Assembly: GCA_016195025.1 (NCBI GenBank)
Contig: JACQAL010000068.1
Coordinates: forward strand, 20,154 to 84,153
Origin: Bacteroidota bacterium
GTDB taxonomy: Bacteria > Bacteroidota > Bacteroidia > Palsa-948
DNA length: 64,000 nt
Direction: 5' to 3'
Each line of letters begins with the position of its first letter. Position 1 is the stretch's first letter. The notes beneath the pieces were generated by a model, which saw only the letters and a list, made by a program, of their open reading frames with translations, was not told where the DNA came from and made no database searches. The translations under genes and the position numbers were made by a program. This document shows positions 25,366 to 34,880 of this stretch, in pieces.

Positions 25366-26790
25366 ATGCGGGATAAAACTTTACAGATACTCAAACATAT
25401 TGTTGCCGATTTGTTCACTGCGGGCGCAGCATGGACAGCATTTTATTTTTTCCGGAAAGTTTATATAGAAAGCGCAAAGTACCACCAGCATATTCCCATT
25501 GAGTTCGGAAAAAAATTTTATTTAGGGTTATTGATAATTCCTTTTTTCTGGTTTGCGTTGTATGCTTCCACAGGCGCTTACAAAGATGTTTATAGGAAAT
25601 CACGCTTAAAGGAACTTGGGCAAACTCTTCTTATTTCTCTCATTGGTGTAATTGTAATTTTCTTTACATTAATTCTTGACGATGAAATTATAACTTATAA
25701 AACCTATTACGAATCTTTCCTGGCAATTTTTTCACTGCATTTTTTATTTACATTCTCTGTACGGTTTCTTCTTGTAAGCAACACCGTTCATAAAGTTCAC
25801 AACCGGATTATTGGTTTCAATACGCTTTTAGTAGGAAGCAATGAAGAAGCATGGAAAATTTTTAACGAGATGGAAAGCCAGAAAAAATCTTCCGGAAATA
25901 AATTCATCGGGTTTGTAATGGTGGACGATAAAAACGGTTACTCTCATAAACTTCAGCAAAAAGTTTCTTGCCTTGGAAATATTAATAATATTCAATCTAG
26001 CATCCGGGAAAAAAATGTGGAAGAAGTAATCATTGCCATTGAATCATCGGAGCATGAGAGTTTGGGAAAAATCATCAGCGAACTGGAAGATACTTCCGCC
26101 AGCATAAAAATTATTCCCGACATGTACGATATTTTATCCGGGCAGGTGAAAATGGGCAACGTGCTCGGCACTCCTCTCATAGAAATCTCGAGAGAAATTA
26201 TGCCCGTATGGCAGCAAACGCTCAAGCGCATGATTGATATTGTTGTTTCCGTTTTTGTGCTGGTTATTTTCAGCCCGGTATTCGCAGTGGTTTCTCTCAT
26301 AGTAAAGTTCGGTTCTCCGGGAAAAATAATTTACAGCCACGAGCGAATCGGAAGGCACGGAGTTCCATTTATGATTCATAAATTCCGTTCAATGGTTGAC
26401 AATGCGGAAGAAAACGGTCCGCAGCTTTCCAGCAGCAATGACCCGCGCATTACACGCTTCGGAAAATTTATGCGCAGAACCCGCCTCGATGAACTGCCGC
26501 AGTTTTACAATGTGCTGATTGGCGAAATGTCCATTGTCGGTCCGCGTCCTGAACGCCAGCATTTCATTGACCAGATTTTACAACGCGCTCCGCATTACAA
26601 ACATTTGTTGAAAGTGCGCCCGGGCATCACTTCGTGGGGACAGGTGAAATACGGTTATGCGGAAAATGTTGACCAGATGACTGAGCGCCTTAAGTTCGAC
26701 ATTATCTATATTGAAAACATGTCGCTCGCGCTTGATTTCAAAATCCTGATTTATACTGTGATGATTATTCTGCAGGGAAGAGGAAAATAA
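25366..26790 (+). CDS. Polyprenyl-phosphate sugar phosphotransferase (exopolysaccharide initiator)
   Basis: 474 residues. Four N-terminal membrane helices (about 10-130), a CoA-binding-like middle domain (about 150-260), a fifth helix (about 290-312), then the WcaJ/RfbP catalytic domain with IGRHGVPFMIHKFRSMVDNAE, DPRITRFGKFMRRTRLDELPQFYNVLIGEMSIVGPRPE and the terminal ILQGRGK. It transfers sugar-1-phosphate to undecaprenyl phosphate, starting a repeat unit. It fits the upstream GT genes. Confidence 0.95.
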   Translation: MRDKTLQILKHIVADLFTAGAAWTAFYFFRKVYIESAKYHQHIPIEFGKKFYLGLLIIPFFWFALYASTGAYKDVYRKSRLKELGQTLLISLIGVIVIFFTLILDDEIITYKTYYESFLAIFSLHFLFTFSVRFLLVSNTVHKVHNRIIGFNTLLVGSNEEAWKIFNEMESQKKSSGNKFIGFVMVDDKNGYSHKLQQKVSCLGNINNIQSSIREKNVEEVIIAIESSEHESLGKIISELEDTSASIKIIPDMYDILSGQVKMGNVLGTPLIEISREIMPVWQQTLKRMIDIVVSVFVLVIFSPVFAVVSLIVKFGSPGKIIYSHERIGRHGVPFMIHKFRSMVDNAEENGPQLSSSNDPRITRFGKFMRRTRLDELPQFYNVLIGEMSIVGPRPERQHFIDQILQRAPHYKHLLKVRPGITSWGQVKYGYAENVDQMTERLKFDIIYIENMSLALDFKILIYTVMIILQGRGK

Positions 26791-28218
26791 TTACTGCAGA
26801 AAAAATATTCCTGTCTTTCTCTGCTCTCCCGAAATAATTTCCAGAATATAAATTCCGGATTCAAATTTTGAAATGTCTATTTCGGATTTTCCTCTAGATA
26901 TTTTTTCTTCTTTCAGGTTTCTTCCATTCAAGTCAATAATTTTTGCTGAAGCATTTTTTTCTGAATCATAAAAGAGATTTAATGTTTTATTCGAAATAAA
27001 AAAACTGAAATTAAAATCAGATGTGTTTTCTAAAATTCCATTTGCCGAAACATACTCGTGCGCACCAACATCAATCACACCTGAAATATTTCTTGGAATA
27101 TTATTCGCAGGATGAGAATACTCAAGCGCTGGAGTCAAGTTGTAACCGTTGCTTGCAGTTCCGGCATTTGCTCCTGCATTAATCGCTCCAGAACCTGCAG
27201 TGAGATGATAATCGTAATTTGAAGCGTTTACAAATCCGCAGTTCGCAATAGTTGTTACAACCCAGTTTTTCATAGTGTCAATGGTGGTTGCTGAGCCGCT
27301 TAATAACGTTCCGGGTCCGGCAAAAATATTATTGTATGCTTTGTACAAATCCATTCCCGTTTGAAGCGTAATAAAAGTTCCGTTGCTTTTATCATTCACC
27401 ACCGTATTATTGATGAAATAAAAATTATTGGGAGCGGGGTTTGTTAAACCTTCCAATCCGTATTCAATAATGCCTGAGTTGGTGGAGTTGGGTCCCTGCT
27501 CAATAATATTTCCCATCACGATTGCCATGCCTCCGTTGGGTAAATCCATTTCGCGGCTGGCATCGCCTGTTGCTTCATTGCTGAAACGGTTATACAAAAT
27601 ATAATTTACACTAGCGCGTGATTTCAATTCATGCCCTATGGAAGCAAGATGAGAATAGTTGTAACGAAAAATCAACGTGTCGCTGTGATTGATGTAAAGA
27701 TTGTGCGAATAGCCATCGCCATATCCATTGTGCGCAAACTCTGTGAACTCAATTAAAATTGGAGAAGTGCTAACACCGTTGTCTAAAATGCCATCATCAT
27801 TGTCGTGAAAATAACAGTTACGAATGGTAATGCCCGATGCTTCAAAGCGAATGCCCGCCCAGTTTTTGCTGTTTCCAACCACATCGTGGCAGTGGAGGAA
27901 TTCAATATACTCAACCGTACAATTGTTTCCGTCAATCACAAAAATTCCTTTCTGCCCGTAAGAAGTATTGTTCGCATCAAGCGTTGCCATTCCATTCACT
28001 CCGCGGATAAGTAAATTATTTGCTGTCCATTTGCAGACATCGCCTGTGTAAGTCGCAGCGTCAATTGAAACAGTATCTCCACTCGCAACAAGCGTTGAAA
28101 CCTGGCTCGGCATTGTATAAGTTTTTGCAGGACCAACGAGCCAATTGACTGCATGGCACATGTAAGAGGTCAGATGGAAGATGGAAAAAACAAAAAGCGA
28201 AAGAGTAAATTTTTTCAT
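26791..28218 (-). CDS. Secreted right-handed beta-helix protein with T9SS sorting domain
   Basis: About 476 residues. The frame extends to 28251, but MKKFTLSLFVFSIFHLTS is the natural signal start. Central parallel beta-helix repeats (about 60-330) with NCTVEYIEFLHCHDV, GITIRNCYFHDNDDGI and FRYNYSHLASIGHELKSR. Then a choice-of-anchor segment and a C-terminal T9SS type A domain (about 405-476, KIIDLNGRNLKEEKISRG, GIYILEI). Likely a surface polysaccharide-binding or lyase-like protein exported by T9SS. The signal peptide is encoded in part by a TTCCATCTTCCATCTGACC repeat. Confidence 0.85.
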   Translation of the reverse strand: MKKFTLSLFVFSIFHLTSYMCHAVNWLVGPAKTYTMPSQVSTLVASGDTVSIDAATYTGDVCKWTANNLLIRGVNGMATLDANNTSYGQKGIFVIDGNNCTVEYIEFLHCHDVVGNSKNWAGIRFEASGITIRNCYFHDNDDGILDNGVSTSPILIEFTEFAHNGYGDGYSHNLYINHSDTLIFRYNYSHLASIGHELKSRASVNYILYNRFSNEATGDASREMDLPNGGMAIVMGNIIEQGPNSTNSGIIEYGLEGLTNPAPNNFYFINNTVVNDKSNGTFITLQTGMDLYKAYNNIFAGPGTLLSGSATTIDTMKNWVVTTIANCGFVNASNYDYHLTAGSGAINAGANAGTASNGYNLTPALEYSHPANNIPRNISGVIDVGAHEYVSANGILENTSDFNFSFFISNKTLNLFYDSEKNASAKIIDLNGRNLKEEKISRGKSEIDISKFESGIYILEIISGEQRKTGIFFLQ

Positions 28219-28304
28219 GATGTGAATTTTTGCCGAAGGTATGTTTCGCAAAAGAATTCTCCAAATAAAAGATTGCCAGAGTAAAGCGATTATTTGATGC
28301 CGAA

Positions 28305-28733
28305 TTATAATCTTTTCAGAAAATGAAAACCTCTTGCAGTATATCCTTCGCGCCAGTAAAATTTATGGCCGGAGAAATTTTCCACGTACGCATCAAGCAT
28401 AATTGTTTTGCAACCGTTACACTTTCCCTCTTTTTCCAGCCACTTGAAAAGTTTTTTACCGACTCCTTTCGAACGGTAATTTTTATCTATGACAACATTA
28501 TCCGGCTCAATGTATTTATCGCTGTAAAGTTTTGTTGCAATCCAGAAACCGGAAATGCCAATGCATTTTTTTCCGTCAAACACACCAACCATTCTATATC
28601 CCTGCTTCAACATTTCAGGAAGTATCCGCCTGAAATCTTTTTTCTTTGCGTTTGCGCTTAATTGTTTTAGGAGAGGAAACTGAAGAAGCATTTCTTCTTT
28701 GGAAAGTTCGCGGATAATAAAATTGGAATTCAT
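28305..28733 (-). CDS. GNAT-family N-acetyltransferase
   Basis: 142 residues. Acetyl-CoA motif A in DNVVIDKNYRSKGVGKKLFKWLEKEG and motif B in IMLDAYVENFSGHKFYWREGYTARGFHFLKRL. It acetylates an unknown amine substrate in the cytoplasm. It starts 1 bp from the end of the E1 gene on the same strand, so it is probably co-transcribed with it. Confidence 0.9.
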   Translation of the reverse strand: MNSNFIIRELSKEEMLLQFPLLKQLSANAKKKDFRRILPEMLKQGYRMVGVFDGKKCIGISGFWIATKLYSDKYIEPDNVVIDKNYRSKGVGKKLFKWLEKEGKCNGCKTIMLDAYVENFSGHKFYWREGYTARGFHFLKRL

Positions 28734-28734
28734 C

Positions 28735-30804
28735 TTAGTAATTCAGCAGTTCTTCCATCGCCTTCGCCACCTTCTCCGCATTGGGAAGCATGGCGGCTTC
28801 GAGCGTGGAGTTGAGCGGAATGGCGGGAAGATTTTCCGAGCCAATAATCCGCACAGGAGCATCGAGCGATTCAAAACATTTTTCTGCAATAAATCCCGCC
28901 AGCGCCTGCGCAAAAGAATTCTGTGGCGGTTCTTCTGTCACAACTAAACAACGTGAATGTTTCCGAACGGAATTGAAAACAGTTTCTTCATCGAGCGGAA
29001 CTAAAGTTCTCAAATCAATAATTTCTATGCGATCCGGAAATTTTTTGGAAGCGTTCTTCGCCCAGTAAACGCCCATTCCGTAAGTGATAATTGTTATCGA
29101 AGATTTGCTTGCATCTTTTTCTGCAGATTGTACAATCCTCGCTTTCCCAAATGGAATAATATAATCCTCATCCGGCTCAACCGTCTTTGCATCTTCCGTT
29201 CCTTTTATTTTGCTCCAGTAAAGTCCTTTGTGTTCGAGAATCACGCAGGGATTCAGATCGTAGTAAGCAGATTTAATCAGTCCTTTCAAATCAGCGCCTG
29301 TAGATGGATACGCAACTTTTATTCCGCGAATGTTTGTTACAATACTTTCTACCGAGGAAGAATGATACGGACCACCGCTTCCGTATGCGCCAATCGGTAC
29401 GCGGAGAATCATGCTTACCGGATATTTTCCATTGGTGAGATAACACGAGCGTGCAACTTCAGTGAACAATTGATTTAATCCCGGCCAGATATAATCTGCA
29501 AACTGAACTTCAACAATTGGTTTCAATCCGACCGCAGACATTCCAACGGTACTTCCAACAATAAATGCTTCCTGAATCGGAGTATTGAAAACTCTTTCAT
29601 CACCAAATTTTTCTGCAAGCGTTGCTGCTTCGCGGAAAACTCCGCCTAATCTTTTTCCAACATCCTGTCCATAGAGCAAACATTCTTTATGTTTCTCCAT
29701 TAATTCGCGAATCGCAAACAAAGCAGAATCCACCATCACTTTTTTTTCTTTTCCCTTAGGTTCGCGCTCGCCTTTTTCTTCGGTGATAGGAGTTGGCGCG
29801 AATGCGTGAGTGAATAAATCTTCGGGGCGCGGGTCTTCAGAATTTTTTGCACGCTTGTAATCTTCTTCCACTTTTTTCTTTACGCGTTCTTCAATTGCGT
29901 TCAGTTCATCTTTATCAAATCCTTCAATGATTAATTTATTTCTGAAGCGAGGAAACGGGTCACGGAGTTTTTGTTCTTCCAAGTCCTCGCGATACCATTC
30001 CTTACGAACTCCCGATGTGTGATGATTCAGCAGCGGAACTTTCGCGTGAATGAGAAACGGTCTTCTTTCTTTACGGATGATTTCCAAAACTTCCTGAATT
30101 GTTTTATAGGATTGAAAAAAATCTGTTCCGTCAATGCTTCGTGTCTCCAGTCCGTGAAAACCTTTTGCAAATTCAGTTGCATCCTGCGCGCGGATTTCAT
30201 CCGAGTGCGCGGAAATATCCCAGTCATTATCTTGCACAAAATAAAGTATAGGAAGTTTTTTCAATACTGCCATCTGGAATGCTTCAGAAACTTCACCTTC
30301 AGTGATTGAACCGTCACCGAGAGAACAAACAACTACTCCTTTTTCTTTTTCATCCGTTGGCGGAAAAACTTTTTCTCTATACTGAATTCCCATCGCAACT
30401 CCCGTAGTGGGAATCGCCTGCATTCCTGTTGCAGAAGATTGATGCGGAATCTTCGGCATATCATCGCGATTCAAACTCGGATGAGAATAATAAGTTCTTC
30501 CTCCTGAAAAAGGATCATCGCGTTTCGCCATCAACTGCAACATTAATTCATACGGCTGCATTCCGATTCCGAGAAGAATGGAATCATCACGGTAGTAAGC
30601 CGAGAGCCAATCCTGCGGCTTCAACTGCAAGCCAAGCGCGAGTTGAACTGCTTCGTGCCCGCGCGAAGTAGCGTGAACATATTTGGAAGTGAACTGCGCG
30701 TTCTTATCATAAATCTCCGTCATCGCCTTCGCGGTGCACATCAACTCAAACGCTCGAAGAAGAATTTCTTCGGAGATTTTAATTTTGGTTTCTGTTTCAC
30801 GCAT
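28735..30804 (-). CDS. 2-oxoacid (branched-chain) dehydrogenase E1, alpha-beta fusion
   Basis: 689 residues joining both E1 subunits. The alpha part (about 1-345) has the thiamine-diphosphate region SLGDGSITEGEVSEAFQMAV. A charged linker with GEREPKGKEKKV follows. The beta part (about 350-689) has YGQDVGKRLGGVFREA, QEAFIVGSTVGMSAVG, EVQFADYIWPGLNQL and VTEEPPQNSFAQALAGFI. It decarboxylates branched-chain 2-oxoacids, feeding iso-fatty acid synthesis and catabolism. E2/E3 are not in the window. Fused E1 is common in Bacteroidota. Confidence 0.93.
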   Translation of the reverse strand: MRETETKIKISEEILLRAFELMCTAKAMTEIYDKNAQFTSKYVHATSRGHEAVQLALGLQLKPQDWLSAYYRDDSILLGIGMQPYELMLQLMAKRDDPFSGGRTYYSHPSLNRDDMPKIPHQSSATGMQAIPTTGVAMGIQYREKVFPPTDEKEKGVVVCSLGDGSITEGEVSEAFQMAVLKKLPILYFVQDNDWDISAHSDEIRAQDATEFAKGFHGLETRSIDGTDFFQSYKTIQEVLEIIRKERRPFLIHAKVPLLNHHTSGVRKEWYREDLEEQKLRDPFPRFRNKLIIEGFDKDELNAIEERVKKKVEEDYKRAKNSEDPRPEDLFTHAFAPTPITEEKGEREPKGKEKKVMVDSALFAIRELMEKHKECLLYGQDVGKRLGGVFREAATLAEKFGDERVFNTPIQEAFIVGSTVGMSAVGLKPIVEVQFADYIWPGLNQLFTEVARSCYLTNGKYPVSMILRVPIGAYGSGGPYHSSSVESIVTNIRGIKVAYPSTGADLKGLIKSAYYDLNPCVILEHKGLYWSKIKGTEDAKTVEPDEDYIIPFGKARIVQSAEKDASKSSITIITYGMGVYWAKNASKKFPDRIEIIDLRTLVPLDEETVFNSVRKHSRCLVVTEEPPQNSFAQALAGFIAEKCFESLDAPVRIIGSENLPAIPLNSTLEAAMLPNAEKVAKAMEELLNY

Positions 30805-30905
30805 AATTCTAAGCGTAAAAATAATCTATCCATTGGAACTACAAAGCATTCGTAGAATCATAAGATATTGACTTGAAAAAGTAAAAAGTCGTTCGAATTA
30901 ATTTT

Positions 30906-30913
30906 TATTTTTG
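30906..30913 (+). promoter_or_regulatory. Promoter -7 box of the M49 peptidase gene
   Basis: TATTTTTG in the divergent region between E1 and the peptidase, 17 nt before the ATG at 30931. No canonical -33 at 19-bp spacing was found. Confidence 0.45.
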
Positions 30914-30930
30914 CCAACTAAAATCACTAT

Positions 30931-33003
30931 ATGAAATTATTTTCCGCTCTCACTTTAATCGTCACAATTTTTCTTTTCTCATTCAGCCAGACAAGCAAAA
31001 AGAAACATCCGAAGCCAACCACTCCGGCTGTTGCTGCCGACACTTTCAAATACAATGTCGAGCAGTTTGCCGACATACGAATTCTCCGCTACCAGGTTCC
31101 GGGCTTTGAAAAACTTTCGCTCAGGCAAAAAGAACTTCTTTATTATTTATATGAAGCCGCGCTTGCGGGAAGAGATATTTTCTGGGACCAGAATTATAAA
31201 TACAATCTCACTGTGAGAAAAACTTTGGAAGCGATTGTTTCCACTTACAAGGGTGATAAAAAATCAGCCGACTGGAAAAAATTTATGGTGTATGCAAAGC
31301 GCGTATGGTTCTCGAATGGAATTCACCACCACTATGGAATGCAAAAATTTCTTCCTGAATGTTCGAAAGAATATTTTACAGAGCTGATTAAAAATTCCAG
31401 CGATATGGAGCTTCCTTTGGCGCCTCACGAAAAACTGGATGCGTTCATCGCGAAAATAATTCCCATCATTTTCGACCCGAATGTTGCCGCGAAAAAAGTC
31501 AACCTCGACACTAAATTCGATTTGGTGGAATCCTCGGCAACAAATTTTTACGAAGGCGTGAATGAAAAAGAAGTTACCGAGTTTTACAAATCAATGAACA
31601 AGCCCGATGATAAAACTCCTGTTTCCTACGGGCTGAATTCAAAAGTTACAAAAGTGGATGGAAAAGTGGTGGAGAAAGTTTGGAAAGTGGGTGGAATGTA
31701 TTCGGGCGCGCTCGATAAAATTGTTTACTGGCTGGAAAAAGCAAGCGCCATAGCGGAAAATGACGCGCAGAAAAAAGCACTCACACTTCTCATCGAGTTT
31801 TATAAAACAGGCGACTTGAAAAAATTTGACGAGTATTCCATCGCGTGGGTTCACGATACGGAATCGGCAATTGATGTGGTGAATGGTTTCATTGAAGTGT
31901 ATGGCGACCCGCTGGGAAGAAAAGGAAGTTTTGAATCCGTTGTGTCGGTAAAAGATTTTGAAGCGAGCAAACGCATTGCGGCAATTGGCGGACAGGCACA
32001 GTGGTTCGAAGATAATTCTCCGTTGAAGCCGGAACATAAAAAGAAAAACGTAAAAGGAATTTCCGCGAAAGTAATTCTCACGGTGGTTGAATCGGGGGAA
32101 TCGGCTCCCACTACTCCGATTGGAATTAATCTTCCGAACGCAAACTGGATTCGCCAGCAGCACGGAAGCAAATCGGTGAACCTTGGAAATATTGTTTACG
32201 CATACGAAAAAGCAAAATCTCCTTCGCTGCTCGATGAGTTTTACATTAATCCCGAAATGAACAAGCGCGTGAAAGAATTTGGCGCGCTGGGTGGAGCGCT
32301 TCACACCGATATGCACGAAGTGATTGGTCACGCCTCTGGACAAATTAATCCGGGCGTTGGCGACCCGAGCGAAACGCTGAAAAATTATGCGAACGCTCTC
32401 GAAGAAGGGCGCGCGGATTTAGTTGCGCTCTATTATATTCTCGACAAAAAATTAATTGAGATTGGCGTGATGCCTTCGCTTGAAGTCGGAAAAGCGGAAT
32501 ACGATAATTATATCACGAACGGTTTGCTCGTGCAGCTCGCGCGGTTGAAATTAGGCGACAACATTGAAGAAGCGCATATGCGCAACCGGCAGATGATTGC
32601 CGCGTGGTGCTATGAAAAAGGAAAAAAAGATAATGTGATTGAACGGAAAAAATCTCCCGAAGGAAAAACTTATTTTGTGATTAACGATTACGAAAAACTC
32701 CGCACGCTCTTCGGGGAATTATTGAAAGAAGTGCAGCGCATAAAATCGGAAGGCGATTACAACGCTGGAAAAACTCTCATAGAGAATTACGGAGTGAAAG
32801 TGGATGCCGAACTTCACAAAGAAGTCCTTGACCGCTACAACAAAGTTGGAATTGCACCTTATGCGGGTTTCATCCAGCCGAAATTAATTCCAGTGATGAG
32901 CGGAGATAAAATCACCGATGTGAAAATTGAATATCCTTCTGACTTTGTACAGCAAATGCTGGAGTATGGGAAAAAATATTCACTACTGGCGGTGGTGAAT
33001 TAG
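30931..33003 (+). CDS. Dipeptidyl-peptidase III-like metallopeptidase (family M49)
   Basis: 690 residues with an N-terminal signal peptide (about 1-20), so periplasmic or exported, unlike cytosolic eukaryotic DPP III. Zinc motif HEVIGH at 462-467 and the second motif EEGRAD at 491-496, where classical DPP III has EECRAE/D. The family removes dipeptides from N-termini of short peptides. Upstream segments (DLVESSATNFYEGV, GGQAQWFEDNSP, PTTPIGINLPNANWIRQQHGSKSV) are family-typical. Bacteroidota homologues are often mis-annotated as dihydrofolate reductase. Confidence 0.9.
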   Translation: MKLFSALTLIVTIFLFSFSQTSKKKHPKPTTPAVAADTFKYNVEQFADIRILRYQVPGFEKLSLRQKELLYYLYEAALAGRDIFWDQNYKYNLTVRKTLEAIVSTYKGDKKSADWKKFMVYAKRVWFSNGIHHHYGMQKFLPECSKEYFTELIKNSSDMELPLAPHEKLDAFIAKIIPIIFDPNVAAKKVNLDTKFDLVESSATNFYEGVNEKEVTEFYKSMNKPDDKTPVSYGLNSKVTKVDGKVVEKVWKVGGMYSGALDKIVYWLEKASAIAENDAQKKALTLLIEFYKTGDLKKFDEYSIAWVHDTESAIDVVNGFIEVYGDPLGRKGSFESVVSVKDFEASKRIAAIGGQAQWFEDNSPLKPEHKKKNVKGISAKVILTVVESGESAPTTPIGINLPNANWIRQQHGSKSVNLGNIVYAYEKAKSPSLLDEFYINPEMNKRVKEFGALGGALHTDMHEVIGHASGQINPGVGDPSETLKNYANALEEGRADLVALYYILDKKLIEIGVMPSLEVGKAEYDNYITNGLLVQLARLKLGDNIEEAHMRNRQMIAAWCYEKGKKDNVIERKKSPEGKTYFVINDYEKLRTLFGELLKEVQRIKSEGDYNAGKTLIENYGVKVDAELHKEVLDRYNKVGIAPYAGFIQPKLIPVMSGDKITDVKIEYPSDFVQQMLEYGKKYSLLAVVN

Positions 33004-33010
33004 TATTTTT

Positions 33011-33101
33011 TAATCTTCGAAAAACGAAACGATACGAAAAATACGAAACAACTGCCATTCTTCTCTTTCGTATTTTTCGTACTAATTCGCTTTTCGAGGA
33101 T
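33011..33101. repeat. Dispersed palindromic repeat, copy 2 (TTCGTATTTTTC family)
   Basis: Inner arms TACGAAAAATACGAAA (33033-33048) and TTTCGTATTTTTCGTA (33066-33081) pair perfectly over 16 bp. Outer arms AATCTTCGAAAAACGAA and TTCGCTTTTCGAGGATT pair imperfectly. Same family as 1774-1864. It lies between convergent genes and its right outer arm encodes the last residues and stop of the enoyl-CoA hydratase. Confidence 0.85.
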
Positions 33102-33855
33102 TTGCTTTGAACTTCTCAATATACTTTTTCGTAAAGTCCGAAAGAACCAAACGCCCGCTCATTTCCGCGCGCTCGATGAGGAGTGTATCCCAGTTTTCTG
33201 TTCCTTCCCACATAACTTTTTTCAGTTGAGCCATTGCTTCAGGACTGCTTTGCGAAAGTTTTTCCGCGAGAGATTGAACCGCATTATCTAATTCAGCAAC
33301 GGAAGAAAAAATATCCGCATACAATCCTTTTTCACGAGCCCAGTTTGCATCTTTCCATTCGGTGGGATTTATTGTGAGCGCAGTGAAAGCCGATGTTCCA
33401 ACTTTTCTTTCCACTGCAGGACCAACTACAAACGGGCCAATTCCTAAAGCGAGTTCGCTTAAACGAATAGAAGCGTCTTTCACCGCTAACGTATAATCTC
33501 CAGCAGAAGCAAGCCCCACTCCACCTCCAACAGCTTTTCCGTGCACGCGGACAATTACAAACTTTGGAACTTTGCGGATGGCGTTAATCACAAAAGAAAA
33601 TCCGGAAAAGAATTTTTTCCCTTCTTCAAAATTCTTGATTGTCATGAGTTCGTCAAATGAAGCTCCTGCACAAAAAGATTTTTCTCCTTCGCTTTGCAAG
33701 ATAATAACTTTTGCTTCTGAATTATTTCCTGCGGAAGTAATTTCATATGCCAGTTTTCTAAGAATTGCTCCAGACAGAGAATTGCTTTGCGGATGAAAAA
33801 AAGAAATCGTTGCGATTCCGTTTTCAATTTTTGATTCTGCTTTTCCGTTCTCCAT
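33082..33855 (-). CDS. Enoyl-CoA hydratase/isomerase family protein (phenylacetate PaaF/PaaG-like)
   Basis: 257 residues, crotonase fold. Oxyanion-hole segments SFCAGASFDEL (about 60-70) and GKAVGGGVGLASAGDYTLA (about 104-122); LALGIGPF follows. It lacks one of the paired catalytic glutamates of classical hydratases, as isomerase-type members do. Lying near PaaZ, PaaY, PaaJ and PaaI suggests a phenylacetate role, but fatty-acid oxidation is possible. The terminal NPRKAN and stop are read from the dispersed repeat at 33011-33101. Confidence 0.8.
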   Translation of the reverse strand: MENGKAESKIENGIATISFFHPQSNSLSGAILRKLAYEITSAGNNSEAKVIILQSEGEKSFCAGASFDELMTIKNFEEGKKFFSGFSFVINAIRKVPKFVIVRVHGKAVGGGVGLASAGDYTLAVKDASIRLSELALGIGPFVVGPAVERKVGTSAFTALTINPTEWKDANWAREKGLYADIFSSVAELDNAVQSLAEKLSQSSPEAMAQLKKVMWEGTENWDTLLIERAEMSGRLVLSDFTKKYIEKFKANPRKAN

Positions 33856-33858
33856 AAA

Positions 33859-34182
33859 TTATTTTTCAAAAAGTTTTGAATGTTCCACTTTGCAAATCTG
33901 GCTTAAATATCTTTTATACCATTTGCTCACTTGCGCTTTGGCAGTTAAGTGCGTGGAGTTTATTCTCCAGTTATTTATCGCTTCCATATTTTCCCAGTAA
34001 GAAATAAAAATACTTTGATTATCCTTCTTCACATTTTCCCATCCTAAAAATCCAATTTGTGTTTGCGCAAGCTCCATTAGCTTATTGTCCATTTCATAGT
34101 AGCCAGTTAAATCTTCTTCTTTGGTAGAAATAAAAATCACTGCGTAATAATCTTTTTCAGGAGGAGCGCCTTTGAGCCACAT
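33859..34182 (-). CDS. Antibiotic-biosynthesis-monooxygenase-like (ABM) domain protein
   Basis: 107 residues, one ferredoxin-like ABM domain: YYAVIFISTKEEDLTGYYEM, ELAQTQIGFLGWENV, IFISYWENMEAINNWRINSTH and KWYKRYLSQICKVEHSKLF. Members are small oxygenases, haem-degrading enzymes or unknown. It lies 3 bp upstream of the enoyl-CoA hydratase on the same strand, hence co-transcribed. Confidence 0.82.
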   Translation of the reverse strand: MWLKGAPPEKDYYAVIFISTKEEDLTGYYEMDNKLMELAQTQIGFLGWENVKKDNQSIFISYWENMEAINNWRINSTHLTAKAQVSKWYKRYLSQICKVEHSKLFEK

Positions 34183-34244
34183 AAATTTTTTTCAGGAGAT
34201 AAAATTATCAATTTATCTTTGAAGCCATTTTAAAAAAATATACA

Positions 34245-34880
34245 ATGAAAATTAACTGGCACGAAGCGGTTCAGCCGCTCATTAAAAAATACAAAGGCAA
34301 AAAACATCCGCTCGATTACAAAAATTTGTATCAACTGGTGGTGATGGTGATTCTATCCGCGCAGGATTCTGACCGGCATATAAATCAGGTTGCGATTCCG
34401 CTCTTCGAAGCATTTCTAGATATACCTTCGCTGGCGAGAGCTGATGAGCAAATGCTTCATAAATATATTTCAGGCGTTAGAAATTTTGGAAACAAAACCA
34501 AGTGGCTGATGAATCTTGCAAAGACAGTAAAAGAAGACAAAAATATTCCTCTGACAATGGATGGATTGACAGCACTCACAGGCATCGGAAGAAAATCCGC
34601 AAACGTAATTATGCGCGAGACAGGAAAGAAAGCCGAAGGCGTGATTGTGGATTTACACGTTGTAAGAGTTGCACCGCGTTTAGGAATCGCTACTGGCACT
34701 GATCCGAAGAAAATTGAAAAGCAAATTATGGAAACACTTCCTGAAAAAGATTGGAGAGAAATTGGAATGGCGATTTCATTTTTAGGAAGAGAAATTTGCA
34801 GACCGACAAATCCGAAACACGAAGAGTGTGTGATGAAAGAAGTGTGCGGGTATTACAAAGAAGTGAAAAAGAAAAGTTAA
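34245..34880 (+). CDS. nth: Endonuclease III-like DNA glycosylase with altered Fe-S motif
   Basis: 211 residues, HhH-GPD fold. Helix-hairpin-helix LTGIGRKSANV with catalytic Lys117 and Asp136 in VDLHVVRVAPRLG, so both AP-lyase and glycosylase residues are kept. The C-terminal cluster motif reads C185-x6-H192-x2-C195-x5-C201, where endonuclease III normally has four cysteines; a histidine replaces the second. It may bind a 3Cys/1His cluster or none. Removes oxidised pyrimidines. Ends overlapping the convergent paaZ by 4 bp. Confidence 0.88.
   Translation: MKINWHEAVQPLIKKYKGKKHPLDYKNLYQLVVMVILSAQDSDRHINQVAIPLFEAFLDIPSLARADEQMLHKYISGVRNFGNKTKWLMNLAKTVKEDKNIPLTMDGLTALTGIGRKSANVIMRETGKKAEGVIVDLHVVRVAPRLGIATGTDPKKIEKQIMETLPEKDWREIGMAISFLGREICRPTNPKHEECVMKEVCGYYKEVKKKS

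Noticed and set aside
28252..28304. Possible small gene between the beta-helix and GNAT genes
   Set aside because: The 53-bp gap is too short and shows no start/stop pair with coding character.
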